A stretch of 64,000 nucleotides of DNA. It comes from CAYSRC01 sp964446385. Lineage in GTDB: Bacteria; Bacillota; Clostridia; Oscillospirales; Ruminococcaceae. The translations under genes were made by a program, and so were the position numbers. Below, piece after piece: positions 16,218-25,685 of the stretch. The DNA lies in assembly GCA_964446385.1 (NCBI GenBank), contig CAYUOH010000011.1:16965-80964 (forward strand), in the 5' to 3' direction. Under the pieces are notes generated by a model. That model was not told the DNA's origin, did no database searches, and was given only the letters and a program-made list of their open reading frames with translations. The stretch's first letter is position 1. Every line of letters begins with the position of its first letter.

Positions 16218-16292
16218 GAAGCATAGCAGGCATTTCTTAATAAGAGAATCTATAAATCCTCGATTATCAATTTACAATAGAATAACACCACA

Positions 16293-17819
16293 TCAGCGAT
16301 GCCAGTACTTTTTGTCAAGTGTCCGGTACCGGACAGCTTCAGCTACATGAGGTACATCAATAATATCATCTCCGGACAAATCTGCAATTGTACGGCTGAC
16401 ACGCAGAACTTTGTCGTGAGCCCGGGCAGAAAGCCCGAGACTTTCGAACGCGCGGCTAAGGATATTTTCAGCGCCTTCGGTGAGAACACAAAATTCGTTT
16501 ATTCTTGACGCGGGGATATCAGCGTTGGTACTGAAATCATAATCCGAATATCTCGTGCTCTGAACTTCCCGAGCGGCAATTACTCTTTCGCGGATTGATG
16601 CGCTGTCCTCGGCTCTGTGGGTATCGGTCAGCTCATTATATTTTACCTCGGATACCTCTACGTGTAGGTCTATCCTGTCAAGCAAGGGACCGGAAATCTT
16701 TCCGAGATAACGCTCTACATCGCCGGGTGTACAGGTGCATTTCTTTACTGTGCTTCCGAAATTCCCGCAGCGGCACGGATTCATAGCCGCCACAAGTATA
16801 ACGTTGCAGGGATAGGAAACAGTTCCGAATACACGGGATATCGAAACCACACCGTCTTCAAGAGGCTGCCGCATAACCTCCATGGTCTCACGGGAAAATT
16901 CCGGAAGCTCGTCAAGAAAAAGGACGCCGTTATGCGCAAGCGATATTTCACCCGGGCGGGGAAAACTACCTCCGCCGGTCAACGCACGTGAGGACATAGT
17001 ATGGTGCGGTGATCTGAACGGACGGGATGATATAAGGGAATCTCTCTGTCCCATCATTCCCGCGGCGGAATATATCTGTGTAGTTTCCACAGATTCCTGA
17101 TATGACAGCGGGGGCAGGATAGACGGGATTCTCTTTGCAATCATGCTCTTGCCGCTGCCCGGAGGGCCTATCATCAAGATATTGTGACCGCCGGCCGCAG
17201 CAATCTCCGCCGCTCTACGAGCGGCAGGTTGCCCCTTTACATCCGCGAAATCGTACCTTTCGTCTGCGGGAGAATCAACAAACGGCATTGCCTCAACCGG
17301 GGTGGGATTTTCCTCTCCGTCAAGGATGGCAACCAGATTCTTTACCGAACTGACGCCGTAAACCTCAATATCTTTTACAACGGCAGCCTCAGAAGCGTTT
17401 TCGACGGGGACATAAAGCTTTTTAAACCCTTCACTTCTTGCAGCAAGTGCCATGGAAAGGATACCGTTAACGGGTCTTACATCTCCGTCAAGCGATAGCT
17501 CGCCGGCAAAAGCACGGTCGCCGGGAAAATTCTTTAACTGGCGTGAAGCCAGAAGAATTGCAATCAGAATTGGCAAATCGTAAAGAGGACCGGATTTTCG
17601 TATATCGGCAGGTGCAAGATTTACTGTAATCCGGCTAATCGGGAATTCGTATCCACTGTTTTTTATAGCGGATCTTACTCTGTTGCGGGATTCACTTACC
17701 GCAGCATCTGGAAGACCTACGATATCAAAGGCGGGAAGGCCCATGGAAGAATCAGCCTCCACATCCACCATATATCCGTTCAAACCGAAAAGACCGACGC
17801 TTTTAACTGAAGCATACAT
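16293..17819 (-). CDS. YifB/ComM-family AAA+ ATPase (Mg-chelatase-like)
   Basis: A 508-residue member of the YifB family. In naturally competent bacteria ComM is a branch-migration helicase; the role in Clostridia is not established. The N-terminal Lon-protease-like ChlI domain (about 1-170) contains GLPAFDIVGLPDAAVSESRN. The AAA+ core has Walker A GPPGSGKS (about 223-230), HHTMSSRALTGGG, and the Walker B LFLDELPEFSRE. A cysteine cluster PCRCGNFGS..CTC follows, and the C-terminal Mg_chelatase_C domain includes SARAHDKVLRVSRTIADL. The start at 17819 has GGGGTG upstream; the frame is open eleven codons further without a site. Confidence 0.93.
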   Translation of the reverse strand: MYASVKSVGLFGLNGYMVDVEADSSMGLPAFDIVGLPDAAVSESRNRVRSAIKNSGYEFPISRITVNLAPADIRKSGPLYDLPILIAILLASRQLKNFPGDRAFAGELSLDGDVRPVNGILSMALAARSEGFKKLYVPVENASEAAVVKDIEVYGVSSVKNLVAILDGEENPTPVEAMPFVDSPADERYDFADVKGQPAARRAAEIAAAGGHNILMIGPPGSGKSMIAKRIPSILPPLSYQESVETTQIYSAAGMMGQRDSLISSRPFRSPHHTMSSRALTGGGSFPRPGEISLAHNGVLFLDELPEFSRETMEVMRQPLEDGVVSISRVFGTVSYPCNVILVAAMNPCRCGNFGSTVKKCTCTPGDVERYLGKISGPLLDRIDLHVEVSEVKYNELTDTHRAEDSASIRERVIAAREVQSTRYSDYDFSTNADIPASRINEFCVLTEGAENILSRAFESLGLSARAHDKVLRVSRTIADLSGDDIIDVPHVAEAVRYRTLDKKYWHR

Positions 17820-17937
17820 AAAAACACCCCATTCAATAACGAATATATTCAAAATTTATTATATTCCCGGCCTGATTACCTGTCAATTTGAGTACACTTT
17901 CGAGGAATTCATGCATATTCTCCAAAAAGAATAAATA

Positions 17938-17966
17938 TTGAAAAATAAGTGAATAAAACGTATGAT
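17938..17966 (+). promoter_or_regulatory. promoter for nfnAB
   Basis: TTGAAA (17938-17943), 17-base spacer, TATGAT (17961-17966), about 40 bases before the nfnA start. Confidence 0.6.
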
Positions 17967-18006
17967 ATAGTGCAAAGTTAAATGCAAAAAGAGGTCTTGA
18001 CATAAT

Positions 18007-18849
18007 ATGAACGAGATAATTTTCAAAAAGTCCCTCAATCCCACCGTTACGCTGATGAAGATTAAAGCCCCGGAGATTGCGAGAAAAGCTGAACCGGGTC
18101 AGTTCATCATTCTTCGCGTCAGAGAGCAGGGTGAACGGATTCCCCTTACAATCGCCGATTTCGACCGCGTAGCCGGCACAGTTACAATAATCTTCCAGAT
18201 AGTCGGCGCCACCACTATGCTGCTCAACAATCTCAAGGAAGGCGACTGTCTCACCGATTTTGTCGGTCCTCTCGGAAAGCCAAGCGAGCTTAAAGGCCTG
18301 AAAAAGGTTGCCGTTGTCGGCGGAGGAGTTGGCTGCGCTATCGCCTATCCCATAGCCAAGAAACTGCATTCTCTGGGCTGCGAGGTCCATTCTATAGTCG
18401 GTTTCCGCAACATTGACCTTGTAATACTCGAGGATGATTTCAAAGCCGTAAGTGATAAATATATCCTGATGTCAGACGACGGTACTGCAGGAAAAAAGGG
18501 CCTGGTTACCGACGCCCTCAAATCATTAATCGAATCCGGTGAACAGTACGACGAAGTAATTGCCATCGGGCCGCTGATAATGATGAAGTTTGTCTGCCGG
18601 CTTACTAAAGAATACGATGTCAAAACCGTCGTATCCATGAACCCGATAATGATTGACGGAACCGGTATGTGCGGCTGCTGCAGACTTACGGTCGGCGGCA
18701 AAATGAGGTTTGCGTGTGTCGACGGTCCGGACTTTGACGGCCATCAGGTTGACTTTGACGAGGCCATGTCCCGAACCGCCGCCTATCGTCCATACGAGGC
18801 TGTTAAACGCGACGAAGCCTGCAATCTTCTGAACATCAAGGAGGTATAA
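18007..18849 (+). CDS. nfnA: NfnA: NADH-dependent ferredoxin:NADP oxidoreductase, alpha subunit
   Basis: Small subunit of the electron-bifurcating transhydrogenase that couples NADPH, NADH and ferredoxin. The 280 residues form a ferredoxin-reductase-like FAD domain with RIPLTIADF, and an NAD domain beginning VAVVGGGVGCAIAYPIAK (about 103-120). A C-terminal [2Fe-2S] site is made by the cysteines of MCGCCRLTVGGK and FACVDG (about 220-240), ending in GPDFDGHQVDFDE. The same fold is annotated sulfide dehydrogenase/GltA-partner subunit in other genomes. The adjacent nfnB, 4 bases downstream, makes the Nfn reading the most likely. Confidence 0.88.
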   Translation: MNEIIFKKSLNPTVTLMKIKAPEIARKAEPGQFIILRVREQGERIPLTIADFDRVAGTVTIIFQIVGATTMLLNNLKEGDCLTDFVGPLGKPSELKGLKKVAVVGGGVGCAIAYPIAKKLHSLGCEVHSIVGFRNIDLVILEDDFKAVSDKYILMSDDGTAGKKGLVTDALKSLIESGEQYDEVIAIGPLIMMKFVCRLTKEYDVKTVVSMNPIMIDGTGMCGCCRLTVGGKMRFACVDGPDFDGHQVDFDEAMSRTAAYRPYEAVKRDEACNLLNIKEV

Positions 18850-18853
18850 CACC

Positions 18854-20236
18854 ATGCCCAACATGTCAAACGTAAAGAATCCCATGCCTTCACAGGCACC
18901 TGATGTGCGCAACAAAAACTTTGACGAGGTTACTCTGGGTTATTCCGAAGAAATCGCCCTTGATGAGGCGGAACGCTGCCTTCACTGTAAGAACAGCCCC
19001 TGCATACAAGGGTGTCCCGTTTCCATAAATATCCCCGATTTTATTGCGAAAATACGTGAGAAGAAATATGACGACGCCTACGATATCATCAGCGAAAGCA
19101 GCTCGCTGCCTGCTATATGCGGCCGAGTATGTCCACAGGAAAGTCAGTGCGAAAAATATTGTGTACGCGGTATCAAGGGCCAACCTGTAGGTATCGGTCG
19201 TCTCGAGCGTTTTGTAGCCGACCTTCATAATCAAAAGAAAATTCAGCCCGTAATCCCCGAAAAGAACGGTCACTGCGTGGCTGTCGTAGGGTCCGGCCCA
19301 AGCGGTCTTACCTGTGCCGGAGATCTCGTTAAAAAAGGATACAGCGTTACAGTGTTCGAGGCTCTTCACACTGCCGGCGGAGTACTGGTGTACGGAATTC
19401 CCGAATTTCGCCTTCCCAAGGCTATCGTTGCCAAGGAGATCGAAGGCCTTAAGGCTATGGGTATGGAAATCCGTACCGATATGGTTATCGGCCGTACAAT
19501 AACAGTGGACGAGCTGTTTGAAGAAGGTTTCGAGGCTGTGTTTATCGGTTCCGGTGCCGGCCTTCCCATGTTCATGGGTATTCCAGGCGAAAACCTTAAC
19601 GGAGTTTTCTCGGCAAACGAATTCCTCACTCGTACCAACCTCATGAAAACTTATCTCAACACCAGCGATACACCTATGAAAGTCAATAAAAACGTGGTAG
19701 TTGTCGGCGGCGGAAACGTCGCTATGGATGCCGCTCGCTGTGCCAAACGCCTCGGTGCCCAGAATGTGTATATTGTTTACCGGCGTTCCATGGAAGAGCT
19801 TCCCGCACGTAAGGAAGAGGTCGAACACGCCGAAGAGGAAGGTATCATCTTTAGACTGCTGAACAACCCTGTGGAGCTTATCGGAACCGACGGCGCGGTA
19901 TCCTCCGTAAAGTGCATCCGTATGGAACTGGGTGAACCCGATGCTTCCGGACGCAGACGTCCCGTAGAAATAGAGGGCTCGGAATTTGAAATTGAGACCG
20001 ACTGTGTGATAATGGCTCTCGGCACATCCCCAAACCCCCTTATCAAGTCCACAACCGAAAATCTCAACTGCAAACCCAACGGCTGCATAATCGCTGATGA
20101 ACAAACGGGTGCCACAAGCCGCGAAGGAGTATTCGCGGGCGGCGACGCTGTTACCGGATCTGCAACAGTCATCCTTGCCATGGGTGCAGGAAAACAGGCC
20201 GCCGCGGCTATCGACAGCTATATCATGAACAAATAG
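18854..20236 (+). CDS. nfnB: NfnB: bifurcating transhydrogenase beta subunit (GltD-like)
   Basis: Large subunit of the Nfn complex, a flavoprotein related to glutamate synthase small subunit. The 460 residues carry an N-terminal pair of [4Fe-4S] motifs, CLHCKNSPCIQGCP (about 37-50) and CGRVCPQESQCEKYC (about 89-103). An FAD fold follows at VAVVGSGPSGLTCAGDL, and an NADPH fold at VVVVGGGNVAMDAARCAKRLG (in part). Near the C-terminus, FAGGDAVTGSATVILAMGAGKQ closes the flavin site. Without nfnA it could be read as homotetrameric glutamate synthase, but no large GOGAT subunit is nearby. AAGGAGG lies before the start. Confidence 0.9.
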   Translation: MPNMSNVKNPMPSQAPDVRNKNFDEVTLGYSEEIALDEAERCLHCKNSPCIQGCPVSINIPDFIAKIREKKYDDAYDIISESSSLPAICGRVCPQESQCEKYCVRGIKGQPVGIGRLERFVADLHNQKKIQPVIPEKNGHCVAVVGSGPSGLTCAGDLVKKGYSVTVFEALHTAGGVLVYGIPEFRLPKAIVAKEIEGLKAMGMEIRTDMVIGRTITVDELFEEGFEAVFIGSGAGLPMFMGIPGENLNGVFSANEFLTRTNLMKTYLNTSDTPMKVNKNVVVVGGGNVAMDAARCAKRLGAQNVYIVYRRSMEELPARKEEVEHAEEEGIIFRLLNNPVELIGTDGAVSSVKCIRMELGEPDASGRRRPVEIEGSEFEIETDCVIMALGTSPNPLIKSTTENLNCKPNGCIIADEQTGATSREGVFAGGDAVTGSATVILAMGAGKQAAAAIDSYIMNK

Positions 20237-20250
20237 TAATTTTTTATACT

Positions 20251-20278
20251 AAAAAAGCCGGCAGATGCCGGCTTTTTT
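20251..20278 (+). terminator. terminator after nfnB
   Basis: AAAAAAGCCGGC / GCCGGCTTTTTT stem-loop with an AGAT loop and a six-T tail. Confidence 0.9.
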
Positions 20279-20351
20279 AATCTTTTAATTATGGAATAAC
20301 ACGATAAAATGTAATATAATAAACTCTGCATTATGTTATATCGGAGTTGTC

Positions 20352-21809
20352 ATGGTGAAGCCGTCCTACATCCTTCATTTTACTGTCGTTTTTCTGCTGT
20401 GTGCCGCTGTAATATGCGGTGCGGCTCTTTTACGTACAGATAACTCAAAGGCAGTAAATTCCCCTCCGACAATAGATGGCATATCAGTCTCCGATGAAAT
20501 AAACGAAAACCTTACGGTTACTATGTCCGTTGATGTATCACCGGCCTCCGGCCTGCGTCATTACGACGACCGAACTCTCTGGGTAGCCGTATCCAAAAAA
20601 CCATCCGGGGAACCTAAATCCGAAGATTGGGTGGAGATAGTCGACGGAAGTGCCGCATTTGACATCGACACCGGAGATTATGTGGTTTACGTAAAGGACA
20701 GTTACGGAAATATTACTAACACCGAGGTCCAGGACATCAGTATCGATATGATTCTGGGCGTCACGGTTTCAAGAGACAGCCTTTATCTTGCTGCCAACGG
20801 CGGATCGGATTCTCTTTCCGCTGAGGTTTCGGTTATCGGTAACGCCGACAAATCTATTACATGGTCTTCCTCTGATGAATCTGTGGCCACCGTTGATTCG
20901 GATGGCAATGTTAAGGCGGCAGGGGGTGTAGGAACCGCTGTGATATGTGCCACTGCGTCCGACGGAAAACACGCCGACGCAACCGTCTGGTGCACGGATT
21001 ACATAACCCTTCCTGTTGTAAACAACTACAAGACTAAGCTAAACCCGAACATAAACTTCACTGAAGAAGAAGGCGAAATGCTTGACAACGCCCTCTACAG
21101 CCGTGTGGAGGCCGCCGGCGGGTATGGTACACGCGGAGGAGTTGTCGCTGCGGCGCGTTTCCTTTCCACCGAATTTGCATACCGCGTCCCCTATTTTTAC
21201 GAGAACGGGCGCCTCAATGATGACAGCAGTCACCACTTCTGCGACGGCGAAGGACGATATTACCACAGAGGGTTGTACCTTACCGACAGCAAAAAAACTG
21301 ACGTTCTGGATCAGCAGTATATACGTTACGGCCCCTCTCACTGGGGCGAGCTTCTTGTCAGTTGGGAAGACGCTCCCGATGACGGATTTGAATACGGCCA
21401 GAGATATCCCAACGGTCTGGACTGCAGCGGATTCATCACATGGTGCCTTTGCAACGGAGGCCTCGACGTGGGCGACGTCGGTGCCGGTGATTACGTTTTC
21501 CGCGATAATGAGCTTAGTGATCTGGGCACACGCGAGTGGATTACGAGAGACCTGATGGCTTCAGGCCGCGTTAAGGCCGGAGACCTTATAGGCAAGGACG
21601 GACATATCGCAATTATTATCGCAATAAATGAAAACTATATTTATATCGCCGAATCGCTTTACAGCGGCGTCATAGTCGCTATAAAAACCCCGATGGGATC
21701 TCTGCAAACCGCATTTCTTTACGATTACGTCATGCTGATGGACGAAGAATATGCCAAATACAACGGCCAGGGCAACTACGACTCCATGTGGCAGGACACC
21801 CTCGATTAA
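20352..21809 (+). CDS. exported Big2-NlpC/P60 cell-wall hydrolase
   Basis: Predicted extracellular or membrane-tethered peptidoglycan endopeptidase. Residues about 7-27 form a hydrophobic signal/anchor. A bacterial Ig-like domain of the Big_2 type spans about 133-215 (WSSSDESVATVDSDGNVKA). The C-terminal NlpC/P60-like domain has the catalytic cysteine C358 in GLDCSGFITW and the histidine H418 in GKDGHIAIII. The middle region (240-340) is unrecognised. GGAG precedes the start, and a TATAAT lies near 20314. Single gene between two terminators. Confidence 0.85.
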   Translation: MVKPSYILHFTVVFLLCAAVICGAALLRTDNSKAVNSPPTIDGISVSDEINENLTVTMSVDVSPASGLRHYDDRTLWVAVSKKPSGEPKSEDWVEIVDGSAAFDIDTGDYVVYVKDSYGNITNTEVQDISIDMILGVTVSRDSLYLAANGGSDSLSAEVSVIGNADKSITWSSSDESVATVDSDGNVKAAGGVGTAVICATASDGKHADATVWCTDYITLPVVNNYKTKLNPNINFTEEEGEMLDNALYSRVEAAGGYGTRGGVVAAARFLSTEFAYRVPYFYENGRLNDDSSHHFCDGEGRYYHRGLYLTDSKKTDVLDQQYIRYGPSHWGELLVSWEDAPDDGFEYGQRYPNGLDCSGFITWCLCNGGLDVGDVGAGDYVFRDNELSDLGTREWITRDLMASGRVKAGDLIGKDGHIAIIIAINENYIYIAESLYSGVIVAIKTPMGSLQTAFLYDYVMLMDEEYAKYNGQGNYDSMWQDTLD

Positions 21810-21825
21810 TAATTACCGCAATAAT

Positions 21826-21855
21826 AAAAAGCACGGAAGTAAATCCGTGCTTTTT
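21826..21855. terminator. bidirectional terminator
   Basis: AAAAAGCACGGA / TCCGTGCTTTTT stem with an AGTAAA loop between two convergent genes. Both strands have a five-T tail. Confidence 0.9.
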
Positions 21856-21867
21856 CTGTTTTCATTT

Positions 21868-22725
21868 TTATTTTACGAACAGTAAACAGACATATCCGCA
21901 GACCAGTGAAACTGCCGAGAGAAACATCACTATCCGAATATTTGTCTTTTTGTTTTCATTGCACCTGAACAGATAAAGAACACCCACACCTGCATTTACG
22001 GTCAATCCGGCTACAAGCGCCCCGAAATTGAGAACCCCGTTGACGAACATTCCCGTCAGTATCAGCGAAGGTGCGCAGGAAGGAATCAACCCGACAAGAG
22101 TAGCAAGCACAGGCTGAAGCATTGCGTTGGCACCGACAAAAGCGGAGAGATTTTCCTCCCCTATTAGCTCTACCGCAAGATTAATAACAAGAATTACCGC
22201 AAAGAGGAAAATCCAGCTGCTAAGGGTATGCTTTAACGCGGTTTTGAAAATACCCCCCTCGCAGCAGTCATCATCACAATGCTCGTGAAGATGATAGTGT
22301 GCTACCTCCTTTTCAAGTCCTGTAGCTGGGTGGCTGTGACATACAGCATCCGCAGCCAGACCTAAAATAGCACCGGTAACAAGCTTAATTGCAAGTAAAA
22401 TGAGAATATATCTGTAATATCCTGGACTTGAAATCAACACAGGTATCGCTTCGTCCGATGTGGCGATAAATACCGCTATCAGCGTTCCGGTAGAAATTAT
22501 TTTGCATCCAAACAGATTAGCGGCCGTAACTGAAAACCCGCACTGGGGAACAAGACCCAGAACCGCACCTATTATTGGACCGGTTTTTCCTATCCGGGAA
22601 ACGGCGGTTTCAAATTTGCCTTCGGAATGATGCTCCAGAAGCTCAATCAGCAGATACGACGCCAGCAGAAAAGGCATCATTTTCAGAGAATCAAGCAGAG
22701 CCTCAAGCAGGGAGTTCCAAAACAT
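21868..22725 (-). CDS. predicted heavy-metal/arsenic permease with His/Cys-rich loop
   Basis: A 285-residue membrane protein with about eight hydrophobic segments, resembling the putative heavy-metal exporter family (DUF2899/ArsP-like). Two internal half-repeats are visible: GLVPQCGFSVTAANLF (57-72) and GLIPSCAPSLILTGMF in the second half. Between them lies a polar loop at 129-158 with five His and four Cys plus three consecutive Asp, which looks like a metal-binding site. Transport substrate is inferred, not shown: the loop suits Zn, Cd, Mn or similar soft metals. The start has a GAGG site. No metal-sensor gene lies beside it. Confidence 0.75.
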   Translation of the reverse strand: MFWNSLLEALLDSLKMMPFLLASYLLIELLEHHSEGKFETAVSRIGKTGPIIGAVLGLVPQCGFSVTAANLFGCKIISTGTLIAVFIATSDEAIPVLISSPGYYRYILILLAIKLVTGAILGLAADAVCHSHPATGLEKEVAHYHLHEHCDDDCCEGGIFKTALKHTLSSWIFLFAVILVINLAVELIGEENLSAFVGANAMLQPVLATLVGLIPSCAPSLILTGMFVNGVLNFGALVAGLTVNAGVGVLYLFRCNENKKTNIRIVMFLSAVSLVCGYVCLLFVK

Positions 22726-22854
22726 AAATTCACCTCGTAAATACTATATGAATATTATATCTTACCTGTCAATTATCGGGTTTTTGTTCTGTACAAGTGC
22801 CCTTCTGCTGGGATATAATTTATGTATATTTGTGTATGAAAGGCGGGTACCAAA

Positions 22855-23769
22855 ATGTCATGTAATGTAATCGAAACATCGTTCGTTTCCGACGGAACGG
22901 AAATCTTTTACACAAAATGGATTCCCGAAAACGTTAATGGTATCCTCCAGATTGCGCACGGAATGGCTGAATATATCAACCGTTATGATGCGTTCGCCCG
23001 TTTTATGGCAGACAACGGGTTCGCGGTATACGGTGAGGACCACCGCGGGCACGGCCGAACCGGCCAAAAGCAGGGTCCGCTCGGCAAGCTTGCTCAAAAG
23101 AACGGCTACAACATTGTAACGGACGATATTAAGACTCTGACCGACATCGCAAAAGCGGACTATCCCGACGTCCCTGTTATTCTTCTGGGCCACAGCATGG
23201 GCTCCTTCCTTGTACGTAATTACGCGGCGTCCTATTCGGATAACATCGACAAGCTTATTATTATGGGCACAGGAGGCCCGAACCCGGCTTCTGGAATGGG
23301 TATTTTTGTCGTCAATCTCTTTGCCGCATTCTATGGCGAAGATTACCAAAGTAAATTTGTCGACAGTCTTGCATTCGGAAGCTACAACAAGCGTACAGCC
23401 GGGCGCACCAAATTCGACTGGCTTTCGGTAAACGAGGACAATGTCGACCGGTACATTGCCGATGATATGTGTGGGTTCTACTTTACACTTTCCGGCTTCC
23501 GCGACCTTTTCAAGGTCCTGGCATCGGTTTCCGGCAAACACTGGGCGGAAAAAATCCGCAAAGATCTTCCCGTGTTGCTTCTCTCGGGAGCCGAAGACCC
23601 TGTCGGCAGCTACGGCGAGGGTGTAAAGCAGGTTCAGGCTATGCTTAACTCCGCCGGCGTAGACAACAACAGCATCAAGCTTTACAATGGTATGCGTCAC
23701 GAAATCCTGAACGATAACGACAGGGTATCAGTTTATAATGATATTCTGAAATTTTGCGAAAATAAGTAG
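22855..23769 (+). CDS. alpha/beta hydrolase, monoacylglycerol-lipase-like
   Basis: Cytoplasmic serine hydrolase of 304 residues (Hydrolase_4 family). It has DHRGHGRTG at 62-70, the nucleophile S114 in LLGHSMGS, the acid in LLSGAEDPVGS (about 250), and the histidine in YNGMRHEILND (about 281). The order and spacing match lysophospholipase/monoglyceride lipase proteins; the substrate is not determined. A TATAAT at 22814-22819 lies upstream and the ribosome site is AGGCGGG. The ABC-F gene follows after 12 bases, so the two are likely co-transcribed. Confidence 0.88.
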   Translation: MSCNVIETSFVSDGTEIFYTKWIPENVNGILQIAHGMAEYINRYDAFARFMADNGFAVYGEDHRGHGRTGQKQGPLGKLAQKNGYNIVTDDIKTLTDIAKADYPDVPVILLGHSMGSFLVRNYAASYSDNIDKLIIMGTGGPNPASGMGIFVVNLFAAFYGEDYQSKFVDSLAFGSYNKRTAGRTKFDWLSVNEDNVDRYIADDMCGFYFTLSGFRDLFKVLASVSGKHWAEKIRKDLPVLLLSGAEDPVGSYGEGVKQVQAMLNSAGVDNNSIKLYNGMRHEILNDNDRVSVYNDILKFCENK

Positions 23770-23781
23770 ATTTAGACAAAC

Positions 23782-25668
23782 ATGATTTTAGAAGCAGAAA
23801 ACATTAGCCTATACTATGGTGATACGCCGATACTGACGGATGTGTCATTCCAGATTAACGAACAGGAACATGTCAGTCTTACCGGATACAACGGCAGCGG
23901 GAAAACTACCCTGCTGAATATTCTCTGCGGCCGCCTTTCCCCTTCGGGCGGTACGCTGAATTTCAAACACGGGTTGATCATCGGATATCTTGAGCAGACC
24001 TCCGGCCTGAATCCCGAAAACACTGTCTATTCAGAGATGGAATCCGTTAACAACGCCGACCGCCTACTGGAGCGCATGAAACAGCTTGAGCACGACATGG
24101 GTGAGGATCCGTCCCTTATCGACGAATACTCATCTGTAATTCTCCGGTACGAAACTGTGGACGGATACAATCTTGGCTACAACATCAAACGCATCCTCAA
24201 CGGAATGGGTTTTCCTCCCGAAACACATCAAAAATCCATTTCAGTACTGAGCGGCGGTGAAAAAACACGGTTGGCTCTTGCCAAACTGTTGATTATGCTG
24301 CCTGACCTTCTTGTTCTGGACGAGCCCACCAACCATCTGGACATGAACACTTTGAGCTGGCTGGAAGATTATCTCGAATCCTATTCCGGTGCGGTGCTTA
24401 CCGTCTCCCATGACAGATATTTTTTGGACAGGGTTACACAAAAAACCGTTGAAATACAAAACGGAAAGTCCTATACCTACAATGGTAACTTTACTACTTA
24501 CCTGCGTCTGAAGCAGGAACGTGAAGCCCATGAGAAAAAAGCATATGATACCATGATGGCCGAGGCCGAAAAGCTGCGCACATACGCCGAGAAAAATATG
24601 GCCAGGGATTCCACATCAAACATGGCAAAAAGCCGTCTGAAAATGCTGGGACGTCTTGACCTCACAGCCCCGGACAGCAGCAGCCATGAACAGGTGAAGT
24701 TTTCTATTGAGCCTGCATCCGAGCCTTACAAGGACGTAATTACATTCGAAAATCTCACCATTAAGATCAATGACAAATCGTTGATTTCCGATTTATCGAT
24801 GATAATCCAGCGCGGAGAAAAATGGGCTGTAATCGGCGCAAACGGCACCGGTAAAACCACTCTGCTTAACACTATCCTTGGGAAAAAATACCCTGCATCC
24901 GGACGGATAATTCAGGGCGGGGGCGTACGGATCGGATTATTGGAACAGAACCTTTTCGGAATCTATTCCGCCACGCCGCTCGACTACATCCGGGATATGT
25001 ATCCCACCATGACCCAGCTTGAAATCCGGAGCCTTCTCGCATCAGTAGGATTCCGGGGTGACGATGTCTTCAAATCGTCATCCGGGCTATCCGGCGGCGA
25101 GCTCGCCCGACTGAATCTCGCAAGACTGAAGCTGGAGGCTCCCAACCTGCTTTTGCTTGACGAGCCCACCAACCATCTTGATATCTATACACGCGAGACA
25201 CTGTACGAGGCTCTGCGTGGTTATACCGGTACTATTATCGCGGTAACCCACGACCGTTATCTGATAGACTCTCTGAACTGTAAAATCCTGAGTCTTGAAA
25301 ACCGCAAAGCGATAATTTACTCCGATTTCGGACATTACCGCAGCTCGGACCCCACGTCTGTAGAGTCTCTGACGGAAAAGGTTTCCGTAAAAAAAGCGGC
25401 ACCCACTTTAAAAGACGTACCCGACACCGGTCACCGCGATTCAAAGGAGCTCCGACGTGAACGCGCTAAAGAGCGTGAACGCAGGCAGTATCTTGAGAAC
25501 CGGATCGAGGAACTGGAAACAGACATCGCATTTCTGCGTGAACAGATATCACGTCCCGAAATAGCTGTTGATTCCGAAAAGCTGCTGGAATACTGCTCCA
25601 TACTTGAAAGTGAAAAAGCCGAGCTTGATGTACTTGAGAACGAATGGCTCAACAATTATTCTGATTAA
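23782..25668 (+). CDS. ABC-F family ATPase
   Basis: A soluble twin-ABC protein of 628 residues, of the class that acts on the ribosome (Uup/EttA/antibiotic-resistance ABC-F). Walker A motifs are GYNGSGKTT (about 37-45) and GANGTGKTT in the second half. The signatures are LSGGEKTRLALAKLL and LSGGELARLNLARLKL, and DEPTNHLD occurs twice. An interdomain linker is present, and a charged coiled coil fills about 535-620, as in YdiF/Uup-type members. There are no membrane segments. The start lacks a good ribosome site, suggesting coupling to the hydrolase 12 bases upstream. Whether it is housekeeping or protective cannot be told. Confidence 0.92.
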   Translation: MILEAENISLYYGDTPILTDVSFQINEQEHVSLTGYNGSGKTTLLNILCGRLSPSGGTLNFKHGLIIGYLEQTSGLNPENTVYSEMESVNNADRLLERMKQLEHDMGEDPSLIDEYSSVILRYETVDGYNLGYNIKRILNGMGFPPETHQKSISVLSGGEKTRLALAKLLIMLPDLLVLDEPTNHLDMNTLSWLEDYLESYSGAVLTVSHDRYFLDRVTQKTVEIQNGKSYTYNGNFTTYLRLKQEREAHEKKAYDTMMAEAEKLRTYAEKNMARDSTSNMAKSRLKMLGRLDLTAPDSSSHEQVKFSIEPASEPYKDVITFENLTIKINDKSLISDLSMIIQRGEKWAVIGANGTGKTTLLNTILGKKYPASGRIIQGGGVRIGLLEQNLFGIYSATPLDYIRDMYPTMTQLEIRSLLASVGFRGDDVFKSSSGLSGGELARLNLARLKLEAPNLLLLDEPTNHLDIYTRETLYEALRGYTGTIIAVTHDRYLIDSLNCKILSLENRKAIIYSDFGHYRSSDPTSVESLTEKVSVKKAAPTLKDVPDTGHRDSKELRRERAKERERRQYLENRIEELETDIAFLREQISRPEIAVDSEKLLEYCSILESEKAELDVLENEWLNNYSD

Positions 25669-25685
25669 AATCTTGAGGGGTAAAA

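Larger units (their letters stand above)
15929..16292. other. intergenic region upstream of csp
   Basis: Contains the csp leader and promoter (16043-16071) and, on the + strand, a tiny open frame at 16158-16217 with a good ribosome site. Otherwise AT-rich with no recognised element. Confidence 0.5.

Noticed and set aside
18890..20104. 404-codon open frame antisense to nfnB
   Set aside because: Complete overlap with a gene carrying clear iron-sulfur and flavin motifs; the antisense product has no recognisable domain and no ribosome site.
22858..23700. 280-codon minus frame over the alpha/beta hydrolase
   Set aside because: The + strand gene shows an intact catalytic triad and a ribosome site.
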